Shown one piece after another: positions 1 to 7,882 of a stretch of 64,000 nucleotides of DNA. The stretch covers positions 1 through 64,000 of the forward strand of contig NZ_MLCB01000201.1 of assembly GCF_001890925.1 (NCBI RefSeq). The letters are read 5' to 3'. Each line of letters opens with the position of its first letter. The first letter of the stretch is position 1. Source of the stretch: Planktotalea frisia (lineage in GTDB: Bacteria > Pseudomonadota > Alphaproteobacteria > Rhodobacterales > Rhodobacteraceae). The notes beneath the pieces are model-generated. The model was not told the origin of the DNA, did no database searches, and saw nothing but the letters and a program-made list of their open reading frames with translations. A program made the position numbers and the translations under genes.

Positions 1-720
1 TGCACTATGGCGCATTGCGACGCCGATTGATGCAGGAGCCATCCACCCCATCCGCACCGTAGGATGAGGATCGCTAACTTCGATTTGCCGTTGTAGCCGC
101 GGTTCAAAAAGGGTCCAAATTTCATCATTATGCGTGACAAACGGCCGACCAGCATCTGCGACGCTGAAGGTCACAGACCGAACGTCAGCTTGACTGATCG
201 GACACCCCAAGTGTGCCTCATAAGCTGCGCAATCAGGCATATCGAATGACATCGAAACAGACATTGGCGTGACAGGGTGGCGTGTCGCGCGGCGTGCAAA
301 ATTCACGAGAAAGACAATTTCTGTTAAGGCCAGTGTGGGATGAACGGTTGTGTTAGCGAGGCCGCAAAACGCAACTTTGGTCGCATGTTTGTCGATCTGC
401 ACATCAAACGAGAACGGGCTAACCCGGCGTTTGTAATCGGCCAGTCGGGTGACCGCCATGTTCATATCTTGCGAACACATCGCCGCGAAGAATGCCGGAT
501 CAAAGTAGTCAATTCCCGCCGCATCACCCAGTTTCAGCGCTAGCAGCGGGTCGTTTGCTTCCGTTGTCACAGACGCCCAAAGGCGATGGTATTCATCAAG
601 CGAAATATGACTGCCGTCACCGTCAAGCAACCCTGACGGAAGGAGCGCACGCCTCATCACCGTCTCAACGTCAAGGCCGAGTTCCGATATCAATATGCGT
701 GCAGCCTTGCCGACATGCAC
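1..720 (-). CDS. AraC-family transcriptional regulator, N-terminal part (partial at window edge)
   Basis: On the minus strand the frame is open without a stop from an upstream stop at 769-771 to base 1, giving about 240 residues. It starts best at GTG 720 and begins VHVGKAARILISELGLDVE; TTG codons a few residues upstream are alternatives. The pattern (LDVETVMRRALLPSGLL, ISLDEYHRLW, then FDPAFFAAMCSQDMN and LADYKRRVSPF) is that of the arabinose-binding-like N-terminal domain of OruR/VirS-type AraC regulators. The HTH pair of this family is C-terminal and would lie beyond the left edge, so it is not visible. The ligand is unknown. The Shine-Dalgarno sequence is weak, so the exact start is uncertain. 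Confidence 0.75.
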   Translation of the reverse strand, partial: MHVGKAARILISELGLDVETVMRRALLPSGLLDGDGSHISLDEYHRLWASVTTEANDPLLALKLGDAAGIDYFDPAFFAAMCSQDMNMAVTRLADYKRRVSPFSFDVQIDKHATKVAFCGLANTTVHPTLALTEIVFLVNFARRATRHPVTPMSVSMSFDMPDCAAYEAHLGCPISQADVRSVTFSVADAGRPFVTHNDEIWTLFEPRLQRQIEVSDPHPTVRMGWMAPASIGVAMRHSA

Positions 721-1136
721 ATGTGGGTTTTCCAAATTTTGCAACGTTGGCTTCCCGGTATAGACGTGTCATCACCAGTCTAAGCCAACACTTAATGTTC
801 GCCAACTGCGGGACGCGCCAATTAACTTGCGGAAGGTGCCACGCACATCGCAAAGCGGTCGTTCATGCGTCGCGCAGCTTCGGTCAGACTGGGCTCACCG
901 CCGTCATTGTAAATGTCGTGGTAAGTGTCGCGAATTAGTCGTTTTTCTTTTTCCCGATACAATCGGCCAAGCGTGCCATGGGTGCAGCGATGCATATAAG
1001 AGCGAATATTTGAGGAATGGAGGATAAACGGTGATATCGTTCTGAAATGCCTGTTGACTCGGGCGCGCGGCGCGGTAGAAGGCCTAGATAAAGAATTCCC
1101 GAGCTGCACAAGCATGCTCGAAGCAGGAGATGACCC
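721..1136. other. 416-base stretch without an intact gene; possible decayed coding DNA
   Basis: This stretch separates the AraC-type gene from rpmG. On the minus strand a short frame around 850-993 reads like real protein (KEKRLIRDTYHDIYND, then PSLTEAARRMN) and then stops. A plausible continuation (TFRKLIGAS) lies in another frame at about 805-840, as expected for a frameshifted remnant of a helix-turn-helix protein. I could not assign a family with confidence. The rpmG promoter must also lie here. No RNA gene was recognised. Confidence 0.35.
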
Positions 1137-1304
1137 ATGGCGAAGCCAACCACGATCAAGATCCGCCTGAACTCGACCGCGGGTACAGGCCACTTCTATG
1201 TCACAAAGAAAAACGCGCGTACAATGACCGAGAAAATGGTCATTCGTAAGTACGACCCAGTTGTGCGCAAGCACGTTGAGTATAAAGAAGGCAAGATCAA
1301 GTAA
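1137..1304 (+). CDS. rpmG: 50S ribosomal protein L33
   Basis: This 55-residue protein begins [20 protein letters not shown] and ends in the L33 pattern [21 protein letters not shown] split over its last third (key part [15 protein letters not shown]). L33 is a small protein of the large ribosomal subunit near the E site. Length and N-terminus match the long bacterial form used by alphaproteobacteria. The CxxC zinc pairs found in some L33 paralogues are absent, so this is the zinc-independent type. A Shine-Dalgarno AGGAG lies a few bases upstream and a strong intrinsic terminator follows, so it is probably transcribed alone. Confidence 0.97.
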   Translation: MAKPTTIKIRLNSTAGTGHFYVTKKNARTMTEKMVIRKYDPVVRKHVEYKEGKIK

Positions 1305-1331
1305 GCTAGCCCTTTTGTTCGACGTAGAAAG

Positions 1332-1357
1332 GCCACGCTGTTTTGCGTGGCTTTTTT
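1332..1357 (+). terminator. Rho-independent terminator of rpmG
   Basis: A perfect 7-bp stem GCCACGC/GCGTGGC with a six-base loop is followed directly by six T. It sits 27 bases after the rpmG stop and just before the next gene on the same strand. Confidence 0.9.
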
Positions 1358-1376
1358 GCGTTCTGAGGATGAAACG

Positions 1377-1868
1377 ATGCGGATAAGAGTAAGTTCTGCA
1401 AATGACATCTCTGGCGTGGATGCGCTTTTGTCACTTAGCTATCCTGTTCTACTCGAGCCGGATTACGCGCCTTCGGTTTTGGTGGCCGCCCTGCCATTGA
1501 TTTCCAAAGCGCGCCCAGAATTATTGACCTGCGGCACCTATTTCGTAGCTGAGCGCGCTGGAGAAATCGTTGGTGCAGGTGGATGGACACGCAACAGACC
1601 TACGGGCGGTGTTGAACCAGGCTTGGGTCATATCCGACATGTGGTCACAGACTACAGGTTTGTGCGCCAGGGCATCGCTAAAAGGCTAATGACGCACGTT
1701 CTAAAAGATGCGCAAGACGCTGGAATGCAGCGGATGGAGTGTTTTTCCACGCTAACAGCGGTGCCATTTTATGCCGCTCTCGGTTTTATCACGACACAAG
1801 ACGTTAGTGTTCCAATCGGCCCTGCTGGAATTAAGTTCCCCTCAGTTTTGATGTATTTGACGTTTTAA
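1377..1868 (+). CDS. GNAT-family N-acetyltransferase
   Basis: This 163-residue protein has the acetyl-CoA binding core of the GNAT fold. It contains GHIRHVVTDYRFVRQGIAKRL (motif A, with the R/Q-x-x-G-x-A/G element QGIAKRL), then a helix and MECFSTLTAVPFYAALGF (motif B, the usual xxxFYxxxGF). ATG 1377 is chosen because GAGG lies about 10 bases upstream and the product starts directly with the fold (MRIRVSSANDISGVDALL). An upstream in-frame TTG would start inside the rpmG terminator. The substrate cannot be read from the sequence. No operon partner is evident; the next gene is convergent. Confidence 0.85.
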   Translation: MRIRVSSANDISGVDALLSLSYPVLLEPDYAPSVLVAALPLISKARPELLTCGTYFVAERAGEIVGAGGWTRNRPTGGVEPGLGHIRHVVTDYRFVRQGIAKRLMTHVLKDAQDAGMQRMECFSTLTAVPFYAALGFITTQDVSVPIGPAGIKFPSVLMYLTF

Positions 1869-1923
1869 CATCACCCAAGCCTGTTAACTCTTTCGTTCAA
1901 CAGGCTTGACCAGCTTTTGCTGT

Positions 1924-2304
1924 TTAATGATGTCCTACGTTCACTCTGTGTTTATGCGTATGGCGATGCTTGTGACCATGTTTGTGTTTATGCGTGTGGT
2001 ACTTGTGATGTGTCGTCGCGTGGCTGTTGTGGTGCTTGGTCGCGCAAGGTTTGCCGCGTAGGAACTTGCTGGAGACCCAGTAGTGCTTGCCTGCGTAGGA
2101 CACTTTCGCCCAGCCATGTGAATATTTAACCACATGGACTTTGGTGCAGCGTTTGAAGCTGCGTTGCACGTGGTAGTCCGTTCCAGGGCCGGAGCGCGCG
2201 TTCAATGCTGTTTTCTGTGATGTCCATGCGGTGCCTGCAACAGCTGCAACGGTTGAAACCGCCAACATGCCAAACGCCAACGTACCTGCTAAAATCAACT
2301 TCAT
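1924..2304 (-). CDS. Secreted SH3-domain protein with a His/Lys-rich C-terminal tail
   Basis: This 126-residue protein has an N-terminal signal peptide (MKLILAGTLAFGMLAVSTVA, cut near AVAGTA). A bacterial SH3 domain follows at about residues 30-90 (LNARSGPGTDYHV, VHVVKYSHGWAKVSYAGKHYW). The last 35 or so residues are almost only His, Lys, Thr and Arg (for example HKYHTHKHKHGHKHRHTHK). The start is set by GGAGGG about 8 bases before ATG 2304. SH3b domains in exported bacterial proteins usually bind cell-wall peptides. The histidine tail suggests binding of divalent metal or an acidic polymer, which is inference. The gene is monocistronic by context. Confidence 0.8.
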   Translation of the reverse strand: MKLILAGTLAFGMLAVSTVAAVAGTAWTSQKTALNARSGPGTDYHVQRSFKRCTKVHVVKYSHGWAKVSYAGKHYWVSSKFLRGKPCATKHHNSHATTHHKYHTHKHKHGHKHRHTHKHRVNVGHH

Positions 2305-2485
2305 TCTATTTCCCTCCAAACATGCGCTTGAAAATATTAAGCGCTGATAGGGAGAGCATGTTGTTGCAAATGCGTTCAGGCAAGTAGGGAATACCTTACG
2401 AAAAAAGCAGTTATTGCGCGAAATTCGCATCATACGGCGCTTTGTCGGCAGGGTGGCCCAGTTGTTGATCCAAGCGCTAGGCAGC

Positions 2486-2517
2486 AAAAAGCCCGCTGAA
2501 CGATATGTCCAGCGGGC
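2486..2517 (-). terminator. Intrinsic terminator of the BI-1 family gene
   Basis: On the minus strand an 8-bp stem (GCCCGCTG with CAGCGGGC) and an 11-base loop end in a run of five T, 28 bases past the stop of the BI-1 gene. Confidence 0.85.
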
Positions 2518-2544
2518 CGTTTTAGACTAGGATTTGCGCGAATA

Positions 2545-3321
2545 TTACTCGCGGTTGCCGAACAGCTGAAGCAGCATCATGAACATGTTGATGAAGTTCA
2601 GATACAGGCTCAGCGCGCCCATGATTGCGGACTTACCAAGCCATTCGGTGTCACCGTGGTGTGCGTGCGCGACATACTCTGTCTTAATGCGCTGTGTGTC
2701 GTAAGCTGTGAGGCCCGCAAAGATCAGAACACCAATCGCAGAGATCGCGAACATAATCGCAGGTGACGCCAGCCAGATGTTGACAATGCTTGCGACGATC
2801 AGGCCAATGACGCCCATGATCAAGAAGCTACCCCAACCGGAGATGTCTTTCTTTGTTGTGTAGCCGTACATGGACAGACCCGCGAATGCGATGGATGTGA
2901 TCAAGAAAATCTGCATGATCGAGTAGCCTGTGAAGACCAAGAAGATCGAGCTGATCGAGATGCCCATGACGGCTGCAAAAACGTAGAACATTGTCTGAGC
3001 AGTCGCGGCGGACATTTTGTTGATCATCGCGCTAAAGCCAAAGACGAAAGCGAGGGGTGCAAACATCACAACCCACTTGAGCGGGGAAAGATAAAGCGCG
3101 GATCCAAGCGATGTCAGGTACTTGTCAGCGCCAATCTGCGCGACAGCCTGCGAGGGGTCAGTTGTAACCGCAAGGCCCGCGATTGCCCAAGCTGCAAGGA
3201 ATGTGATGAACATGCCGACGGACATTGTGCCGTAGACTTTGTTCATGTGCGCGCGCAATCCCGCGTCGATATTCGCGGCTGCCGTTCCAACGCCGCTGCG
3301 AATTGTGCCATATTCAGCCAT
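2545..3321 (-). CDS. Bax inhibitor-1/YccA family inner-membrane protein
   Basis: This 258-residue polytopic protein begins MAEYGTIRSGVGTAAANIDA and has about seven hydrophobic segments after residue 30. The BI-1 signature is visible in FAGLTAYDTQRIK near the C-terminus, where the conserved Asp of the last segments lies, and in ALSLYLNFINMFMMLLQLFG at the end. Bacterial members (YccA, YbhL, YetJ) are inner-membrane proteins linked to calcium leak or to control of FtsH proteolysis. Which applies here cannot be read. The gene has its own terminator downstream. Confidence 0.93.
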   Translation of the reverse strand: MAEYGTIRSGVGTAAANIDAGLRAHMNKVYGTMSVGMFITFLAAWAIAGLAVTTDPSQAVAQIGADKYLTSLGSALYLSPLKWVVMFAPLAFVFGFSAMINKMSAATAQTMFYVFAAVMGISISSIFLVFTGYSIMQIFLITSIAFAGLSMYGYTTKKDISGWGSFLIMGVIGLIVASIVNIWLASPAIMFAISAIGVLIFAGLTAYDTQRIKTEYVAHAHHGDTEWLGKSAIMGALSLYLNFINMFMMLLQLFGNRE

Positions 3322-3413
3322 GAATATTCTCCATAATAAGATGTGTCCGCCGTTGTGTCGGACTTGGGCTAAATATCGGAGGGGTGAGAGGCTATTTCAA
3401 GTCCCTAAACAGC

Positions 3414-3440
3414 AAAAGCGTCCGATTTTCGGACGCTTTC
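3414..3440. terminator. Bidirectional intrinsic terminator
   Basis: A 10-bp stem (AAGCGTCCGA with TCGGACGCTT) and a three-base loop are flanked by A4 on the left and T3 on the right. It lies between the BI-1 gene and the DUF1127 gene, both on the minus strand, so it most likely ends DUF1127 transcription. Confidence 0.75.
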
Positions 3441-3499
3441 ACTCAGAAAAGCAAATTAGTGCCAGGAAGAGAACGCTAATTGCCTATTTTGACTGAATT

Positions 3500-3727
3500 T
3501 TATCGCACACATTGTGGCGCGATGTCCCAGAAGGGACGGCGCATTTCTGTGCGAACTTGCGCTGAAGAGAGGCCGATATCTGCCAGAGACGCCGCATCCA
3601 TCTGTGCCAAAGCGCGACGGGTGCGCGCGACAGTCAGCGCTGTGGTCAAACGAGACAGCAAAGCTTTGCGCGGTTCGCGGGCCTCAAGGAAGGTGGCTGT
3701 GTGCGGGAGAGCGTGAAACTGTGACAT
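3500..3727 (-). CDS. DUF1127 domain protein
   Basis: This 75-residue basic protein ends in the DUF1127 pattern: RRALAQMDAASLADIGLS followed by RTEMRRPFWD. Small DUF1127 proteins are common in alphaproteobacteria. Some affect RNA turnover and phosphate or stress responses in Rhodobacter and Agrobacterium, but for this member no role can be read. The gene is divergent from the LysR gene at 3852, with 124 bases between them, so the LysR protein is a good candidate for its regulator. Confidence 0.88.
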   Translation of the reverse strand: MSQFHALPHTATFLEAREPRKALLSRLTTALTVARTRRALAQMDAASLADIGLSSAQVRTEMRRPFWDIAPQCVR

Positions 3728-3809
3728 TGGGAAACCCCTTTCGTTTGTGATGTGTCGGCGGTGATTAATTCTTTATGTTGATGTATGTCTCATTTCGTGG
3801 TTGATTTGA

Positions 3810-3824
3810 AAAACGAATAGTTTT
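3810..3824. promoter_or_regulatory. Candidate LysR-type operator between DUF1127 and lysR genes
   Basis: The dyad AAAAC-N5-GTTTT lies in the divergent intergenic region, 28 bases before the LysR start. It has the size of a LysR T-N11-A half-site pair. Assignment is by position and symmetry only. Confidence 0.35.
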
Positions 3825-3851
3825 GAGGTCACACATCACAAAAGGTGATAT

Positions 3852-4748
3852 ATGAGAAATCTCGACATTACCGCGCTGCGCTCGTTCGTGGCGATCGCGG
3901 AAACCGGCGGCGTGACGCGCGCGGCGGGCTTGTTGAATCTGACGCAATCAGCGGTTTCGATGCAGATCAAACGCTTGGAGGAAAGCCTTGATCTCAAGCT
4001 GTTGGAGCGCGCAGGTCGTCAAGTTGTGCTGAGCCCCGCAGGAGAGCAATTGCTGACTTATGCGCGCAAGATGATTGAGCTGAATGATGAGATTATGACC
4101 AAGCTGACGGATAAAGGATTTGAGGGCGAGGTCTCTCTCGGGGTGCCCCACGATATCGTGTATCCTGTTGTTTCTAAAGTGCTTCAACAATTTCGCGCGC
4201 AGTTCCCACGTGTTCATGTGAACCTGAACGCTTCTTTCACGCGACAACTGCAAGAAGGGCTAACGCGCGGCGAATATGATATCATTCTGACGACGGAAGA
4301 GGGTGTTATGCCTCGCGGCGAGACTTTAAGCCAAGCGCGGCTAAGTTGGACCGGGGCGGAAAACGGAAATATTTGGCGCCAACGGCCATTGAAGCTCGGG
4401 TTTAGCCGTCACTGCATGTTCCGCCCATTGGTGCAAAAGGTGTTAGATCACGAAGGCATCGCTTGGGAGATGGCGACCGAAACAGACAGTGATCGCACGA
4501 TTGAAGCGACGATTGGTGCTGATCTGGCGATTTGTGTTGTGATCGAGGGAACTGAGCCGCCGCATATGGTGCCGATCCAGCATGGAGGGACGTTGCCTGA
4601 AATGCCTGTGTCGCTGATTAATATGTATGGCGCTGAGCAAGCGCAATCACAGGTGGTGAGCGCTTTGGCTGAGTTGCTGCGTCAGGGGTATGCAGATCTG
4701 AAATCCGGTGGTCGTGTCGGGGCCAACGTGCTGCGTGAGGTTGGTTAA
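3852..4748 (+). CDS. LysR-family transcriptional regulator
   Basis: This 298-residue regulator has an N-terminal winged HTH (LRSFVAIAETGGVTRAAGLL, then QSAVSMQIKRLEESL and LLERAGRQVVLSPAGEQLL), a linker helix, and a LysR substrate domain from about residue 92 (GEVSLGVPHDIVYPVVSKVL). It resembles the group of alphaproteobacterial LysR proteins encoded beside DUF1127 genes. The effector is unknown. The intergenic dyad at 3810-3824 suggests autoregulation together with control of the divergent DUF1127 gene. Confidence 0.93.
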   Translation: MRNLDITALRSFVAIAETGGVTRAAGLLNLTQSAVSMQIKRLEESLDLKLLERAGRQVVLSPAGEQLLTYARKMIELNDEIMTKLTDKGFEGEVSLGVPHDIVYPVVSKVLQQFRAQFPRVHVNLNASFTRQLQEGLTRGEYDIILTTEEGVMPRGETLSQARLSWTGAENGNIWRQRPLKLGFSRHCMFRPLVQKVLDHEGIAWEMATETDSDRTIEATIGADLAICVVIEGTEPPHMVPIQHGGTLPEMPVSLINMYGAEQAQSQVVSALAELLRQGYADLKSGGRVGANVLREVG

Positions 4749-4877
4749 GGTTCTGCGAAGGCGAGGTTTTTAAGGCTTTGGAGGCTGATTTTTACTTGGA
4801 TCGTGTTTCATAGATAATTTAACCGGACGGTAATTTTATTGGACTAGACCTAGCTGCTCTGACTTAGGGGCTATGCA

Positions 4878-6107
4878 ATGGTTGCAGATCTAAACGGTGT
4901 TATTTTCAGTCAAATTTACGGTGACAATTCTGGTGGCGCAGAATTTGATACAGATGGTGATGGCACCGCCACGCAAGAGGATGAATTTGTCTCGCTCCAA
5001 AATACAACTGGTAGCGCCATAGACTTGTCGGGCTGGCAAATTTGGTCGGATATGACGGGGGCTGGTGCGCCAGACGGGGTGCAGGATGGATTGTATCATA
5101 CGTTTCCGTCCGGAACGATTATTCAGCCGGGCAAGAATCTCTATATCGTGAACGAGATTAGCGGCACCCCTCCCTCTAACATGCAAGAAGCCAGCGAGGG
5201 CGGGGTGGAATCCGGTTCAGGCGGCCAGAACACAAATTTCTTGACGGAAGGCTCTGACGAGAACGATTCAGAAGGTGTGGCTTTGGTCAATCCTGCGACT
5301 GGTGAATATATTGTCATCAATTTGTCTGAAAACGCCGCCAGCAATTTCCCCGGGATGTCAGGCTTTCCCGGGACCACTTTGATTGAAGCAACGAATGCGG
5401 CGGTGGAAAGCGGGCAGGAAGATCAGAATGCGGGGTCTTCCTATCGGTATAATTCGGCAACCGACAGTTACGAATACTCAACAGTTTCAGTCGTTTGCTT
5501 CGCTACAGGCACGATGATTGTGGTGCCAGAGGGCGAAAGGAGGGTCGAGGAACTGGAAAAAGGCGACTTGGTAGTGACTTTGGACCATGGGGTCCAGCGT
5601 TTGCAGAAAAGCCTGCGCAGGCATCTGAATTTTTTAAAAGGCGATGATCCTTGCCACAAACCGATTGAATTTAAGCCCGACGCCCTTGGCTTTGGCGTGC
5701 CAAGCAAACGTCTGGTTGTGTCGCCGCAACACCGGATGCTTGTGCAAAACCCTGAAGGCGATCAGGTTCTGGTCCCCGCAAAAGCGTTGACTGAACGCGA
5801 AGGAATTCGTGTGATGAAAGGCTGTCGCAAGGTCAGCTATGTCCACCTTGTTTTTGCGCGTCATGAGATCATCAAGGCCCATGGCTGTTGGAGCGAGAGT
5901 TTTTACCCCGGCACCTATGTAACTTCGCGCTTTAAGCGGCGTGAACAGTTGGATTTGATCGTTATTTTCCCAGAACTGATGCGCGATCAACCAGTCAGTC
6001 CTGCACGCTCCTTTGTACGTGTGGGCGAAGTGCAGAAAATCGCACCGCGCTATTGCATTTTGACCCCGGATCCTGAGTGGGCAGGCCATATGGCAATGAT
6101 TGCATGA
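4878..6107 (+). CDS. Lamin-tail-domain (LTD) protein with C-terminal Hint domain
   Basis: This 409-residue protein has a lamin-tail-like beta domain at about residues 1-150: EFVSLQNTTGSAIDLSGWQI, then HTFPSGTIIQPGKNLYIVN. A Hint (hedgehog/intein) module follows from Cys207: VVCFATGTMIVVPEGERRVE, GDLVVTLDHGVQ, the SPQHRMLV block, and YVHLVFARHEIIKAHGCWSE. In Rhodobacteraceae such Hint_2 proteins are usually large secreted Ca-binding proteins; this one has no RTX repeats. There is no classical signal peptide. The first Hint residue is Cys, as needed for an N-S acyl shift, but there is no partner after the module, so self-cleavage is possible but unproven. The Asp-rich stretch (EFDTDGDGTATQEDEFV) may bind calcium. 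Confidence 0.85.
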   Translation: MVADLNGVIFSQIYGDNSGGAEFDTDGDGTATQEDEFVSLQNTTGSAIDLSGWQIWSDMTGAGAPDGVQDGLYHTFPSGTIIQPGKNLYIVNEISGTPPSNMQEASEGGVESGSGGQNTNFLTEGSDENDSEGVALVNPATGEYIVINLSENAASNFPGMSGFPGTTLIEATNAAVESGQEDQNAGSSYRYNSATDSYEYSTVSVVCFATGTMIVVPEGERRVEELEKGDLVVTLDHGVQRLQKSLRRHLNFLKGDDPCHKPIEFKPDALGFGVPSKRLVVSPQHRMLVQNPEGDQVLVPAKALTEREGIRVMKGCRKVSYVHLVFARHEIIKAHGCWSESFYPGTYVTSRFKRREQLDLIVIFPELMRDQPVSPARSFVRVGEVQKIAPRYCILTPDPEWAGHMAMIA

Positions 6108-6155
6108 CCCTAAACTCAAAGAAAAAGGGGTGAAAGGCCGCTGAAATATTGTGCG

Positions 6156-7130
6156 TTACGCTTCTTGCGGCGTAACTTCTATCACCACTTTACCTGTAGA
6201 CTTGCGCGCACGCAAAAGCTCCATTCCATCTGCTGCTTGTTCAAATGGAAGCAAATGACTCACATGCGGCTTCAACTTGCCTTGTTCATACCAATCAAAG
6301 AGTTCGCGTAGGCTGTCGGTTACAATTTCGGGTTTGAACTTCAGATAGCCGCCCCAATAAAACCCCAAAACATCGATATTTTTCACGAGCAGATGATTTG
6401 CAGGCACTTTTGGAACGTCACCACTTGCAAAACCAATGGTCAAAATGCGCGCCTCGGGCTTGCACGCGCGAAAGGCGGCTTTGAACAGATCACCGCCCAC
6501 GGGGTCATAAACCACATCCACGCCACCAAGAGCCTTTAACTCGCCGCGTAAGTCGTCGACGTCCGCCTCGATAAGATGATCGGCACCTGCTTTGCGTGCG
6601 ACTTCTAACTTATCCGCACCTCGCGCGACGGCAATAACAGTCGCGCCCATCAGTTTGCCGATCTCGACAGCCGTTAGACCCACGCCACCTGCGGCACCAA
6701 GGACCAAAAGCGTCTCGCCGGGTTTCAGTTTGGCGCGATATCCGAGCGCGAGATGACTGGTTCCATAAGCGATTTGAAACGCTGCCGCCTCCGCCATGCT
6801 CATTGCGTCGGGGATCGGTAAAACGATGCGCGCGTCATAACACCCATATTCGGCTAGCCCGCCTTGGCCGCCAAAAACAGCGACTCGCGTGCCAGCTTTT
6901 GGACCTGAAACACCCGCGCCATGCGTGTCGATTGTCCCCGCAATTTCCATACCAAGCGTGAACGGTGCAGGCGGGGTATCTTGATATTGACCCTTTTGCA
7001 TCAACAGATCGGCGAAGTTCAGCCCACAACAGGCAATTTTCACCCGCGTTTCCCCGACGTTCGGCTCGGGTTTTTCACACTCTACAAACGCAGGGGGAAT
7101 ATCAATTTCTGGGACCTGATATGCGCGCAT
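6156..7130 (-). CDS. NADPH:quinone oxidoreductase family protein (zinc-free MDR)
   Basis: This 324-residue protein belongs to the medium-chain dehydrogenase/reductase family. It has a GroES-like N-terminal domain (CCGLNFADLLMQKGQY), the nucleotide-binding motif LVLGAAGGVGLTAVEIGKL, and the quinone-reductase element VDVVYDPVGGDLFKAAFRA. The catalytic zinc ligands of alcohol dehydrogenases are missing, as in QOR/zeta-crystallin proteins. ATG 7130 has AGAGG 6 bases upstream, so this start is preferred over an upstream in-frame ATG. It probably reduces quinones or enoyl-CoA-like acceptors with NADPH; the exact substrate is not visible. Confidence 0.92.
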   Translation of the reverse strand: MRAYQVPEIDIPPAFVECEKPEPNVGETRVKIACCGLNFADLLMQKGQYQDTPPAPFTLGMEIAGTIDTHGAGVSGPKAGTRVAVFGGQGGLAEYGCYDARIVLPIPDAMSMAEAAAFQIAYGTSHLALGYRAKLKPGETLLVLGAAGGVGLTAVEIGKLMGATVIAVARGADKLEVARKAGADHLIEADVDDLRGELKALGGVDVVYDPVGGDLFKAAFRACKPEARILTIGFASGDVPKVPANHLLVKNIDVLGFYWGGYLKFKPEIVTDSLRELFDWYEQGKLKPHVSHLLPFEQAADGMELLRARKSTGKVVIEVTPQEA

Positions 7131-7221
7131 GACAACCTCTTTTTTGTTCAAAGAATGCAAGTATTTAACAAGTTAAACGATAGCGCTTTCGGGCGAAAGT
7201 CCAACACGAAAATACGCCTGA

Positions 7222-7235
7222 AAATATCGATATTT
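7222..7235. promoter_or_regulatory. Perfect 14-bp AT-rich palindrome, candidate operator
   Basis: AAATATCGATATTT is self-complementary and lies in the 298-base region between the divergent quinone oxidoreductase and XRE-regulator genes, about 90 bases upstream of the former start. No protein could be assigned to it. Confidence 0.35.
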
Positions 7236-7428
7236 AGGTAGGGATTGAGTTGAAATCTTGAAAGTTCCCCCTCAAGGTTAGTGATTCCAGACTTGCCTAT
7301 TAGAGGTATAATCGTAAGATCGCGCTACTCCACGTTGAATTTAGTAACGTAAACGTTGAGTAATCTTGCACGGTTCAATTGTTCTGCCACTCGGAACATG
7401 TCGTGCTGCGAATATGAAAGGAAGCACC

Positions 7429-7812
7429 ATGCCACATCCAGTGGACGTGCACGTCGGCAAGCGCATTCGACACCGTCGATGGCTTGTAGGGGTCACTCAG
7501 CAGCAGTTGGCTGAAAAGGTTGGGATCAAATTCCAGCAAATTCAGAAGTATGAAACAGGCGCAAACCGCGTCAGCGCATCTCGTTTGTGGGATATCGCAG
7601 AATCACTCGAGGTGGATGTCAGCTTTTTCTTTGCTGGCATGGAAAGTACTGACGCAGATGCTGCACCTCAGGGTGCCGAGCAAAGCGCCGTGCCCACTGA
7701 TCTATTGAATGACAAAGAGGCGCTTGATTTGGTGCGCTCTTATTATTCGATCCCGGAAGAGCAGCGCAGACGTTTGTTCGACCTAGCGCGCGTTTTGAGC
7801 GACGTTGCTTGA
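7429..7812 (+). CDS. XRE-family (cro/cI HTH) transcriptional regulator
   Basis: This 127-residue protein has an HTH_3 domain at about residues 9-65: VGKRIRHRRWLVGVTQQQLA, VGIKFQQIQKYETGANRVSA, SRLWDIAESLEVDVSFFF. A short C-terminal helix region follows (DLVRSYYSIPEEQRRRLFDL). This form, with IxxVQKYExGxNRxSA and a C-terminal YYxIP motif, is widespread in Alphaproteobacteria in one or more copies and is often linked to cell-cycle or stress control. ATG 7429 is preceded by AAAGGAAG. It lies 70 bases upstream of hisN on the same strand and may share its transcript. Confidence 0.9.
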   Translation: MPHPVDVHVGKRIRHRRWLVGVTQQQLAEKVGIKFQQIQKYETGANRVSASRLWDIAESLEVDVSFFFAGMESTDADAAPQGAEQSAVPTDLLNDKEALDLVRSYYSIPEEQRRRLFDLARVLSDVA

Positions 7813-7882
7813 AGGGTCGGACCACCTGCTCTAAGTAAAGGCAGCGCGCGATATGACGCGCTGCTAAACAAAGCAGGGTACT

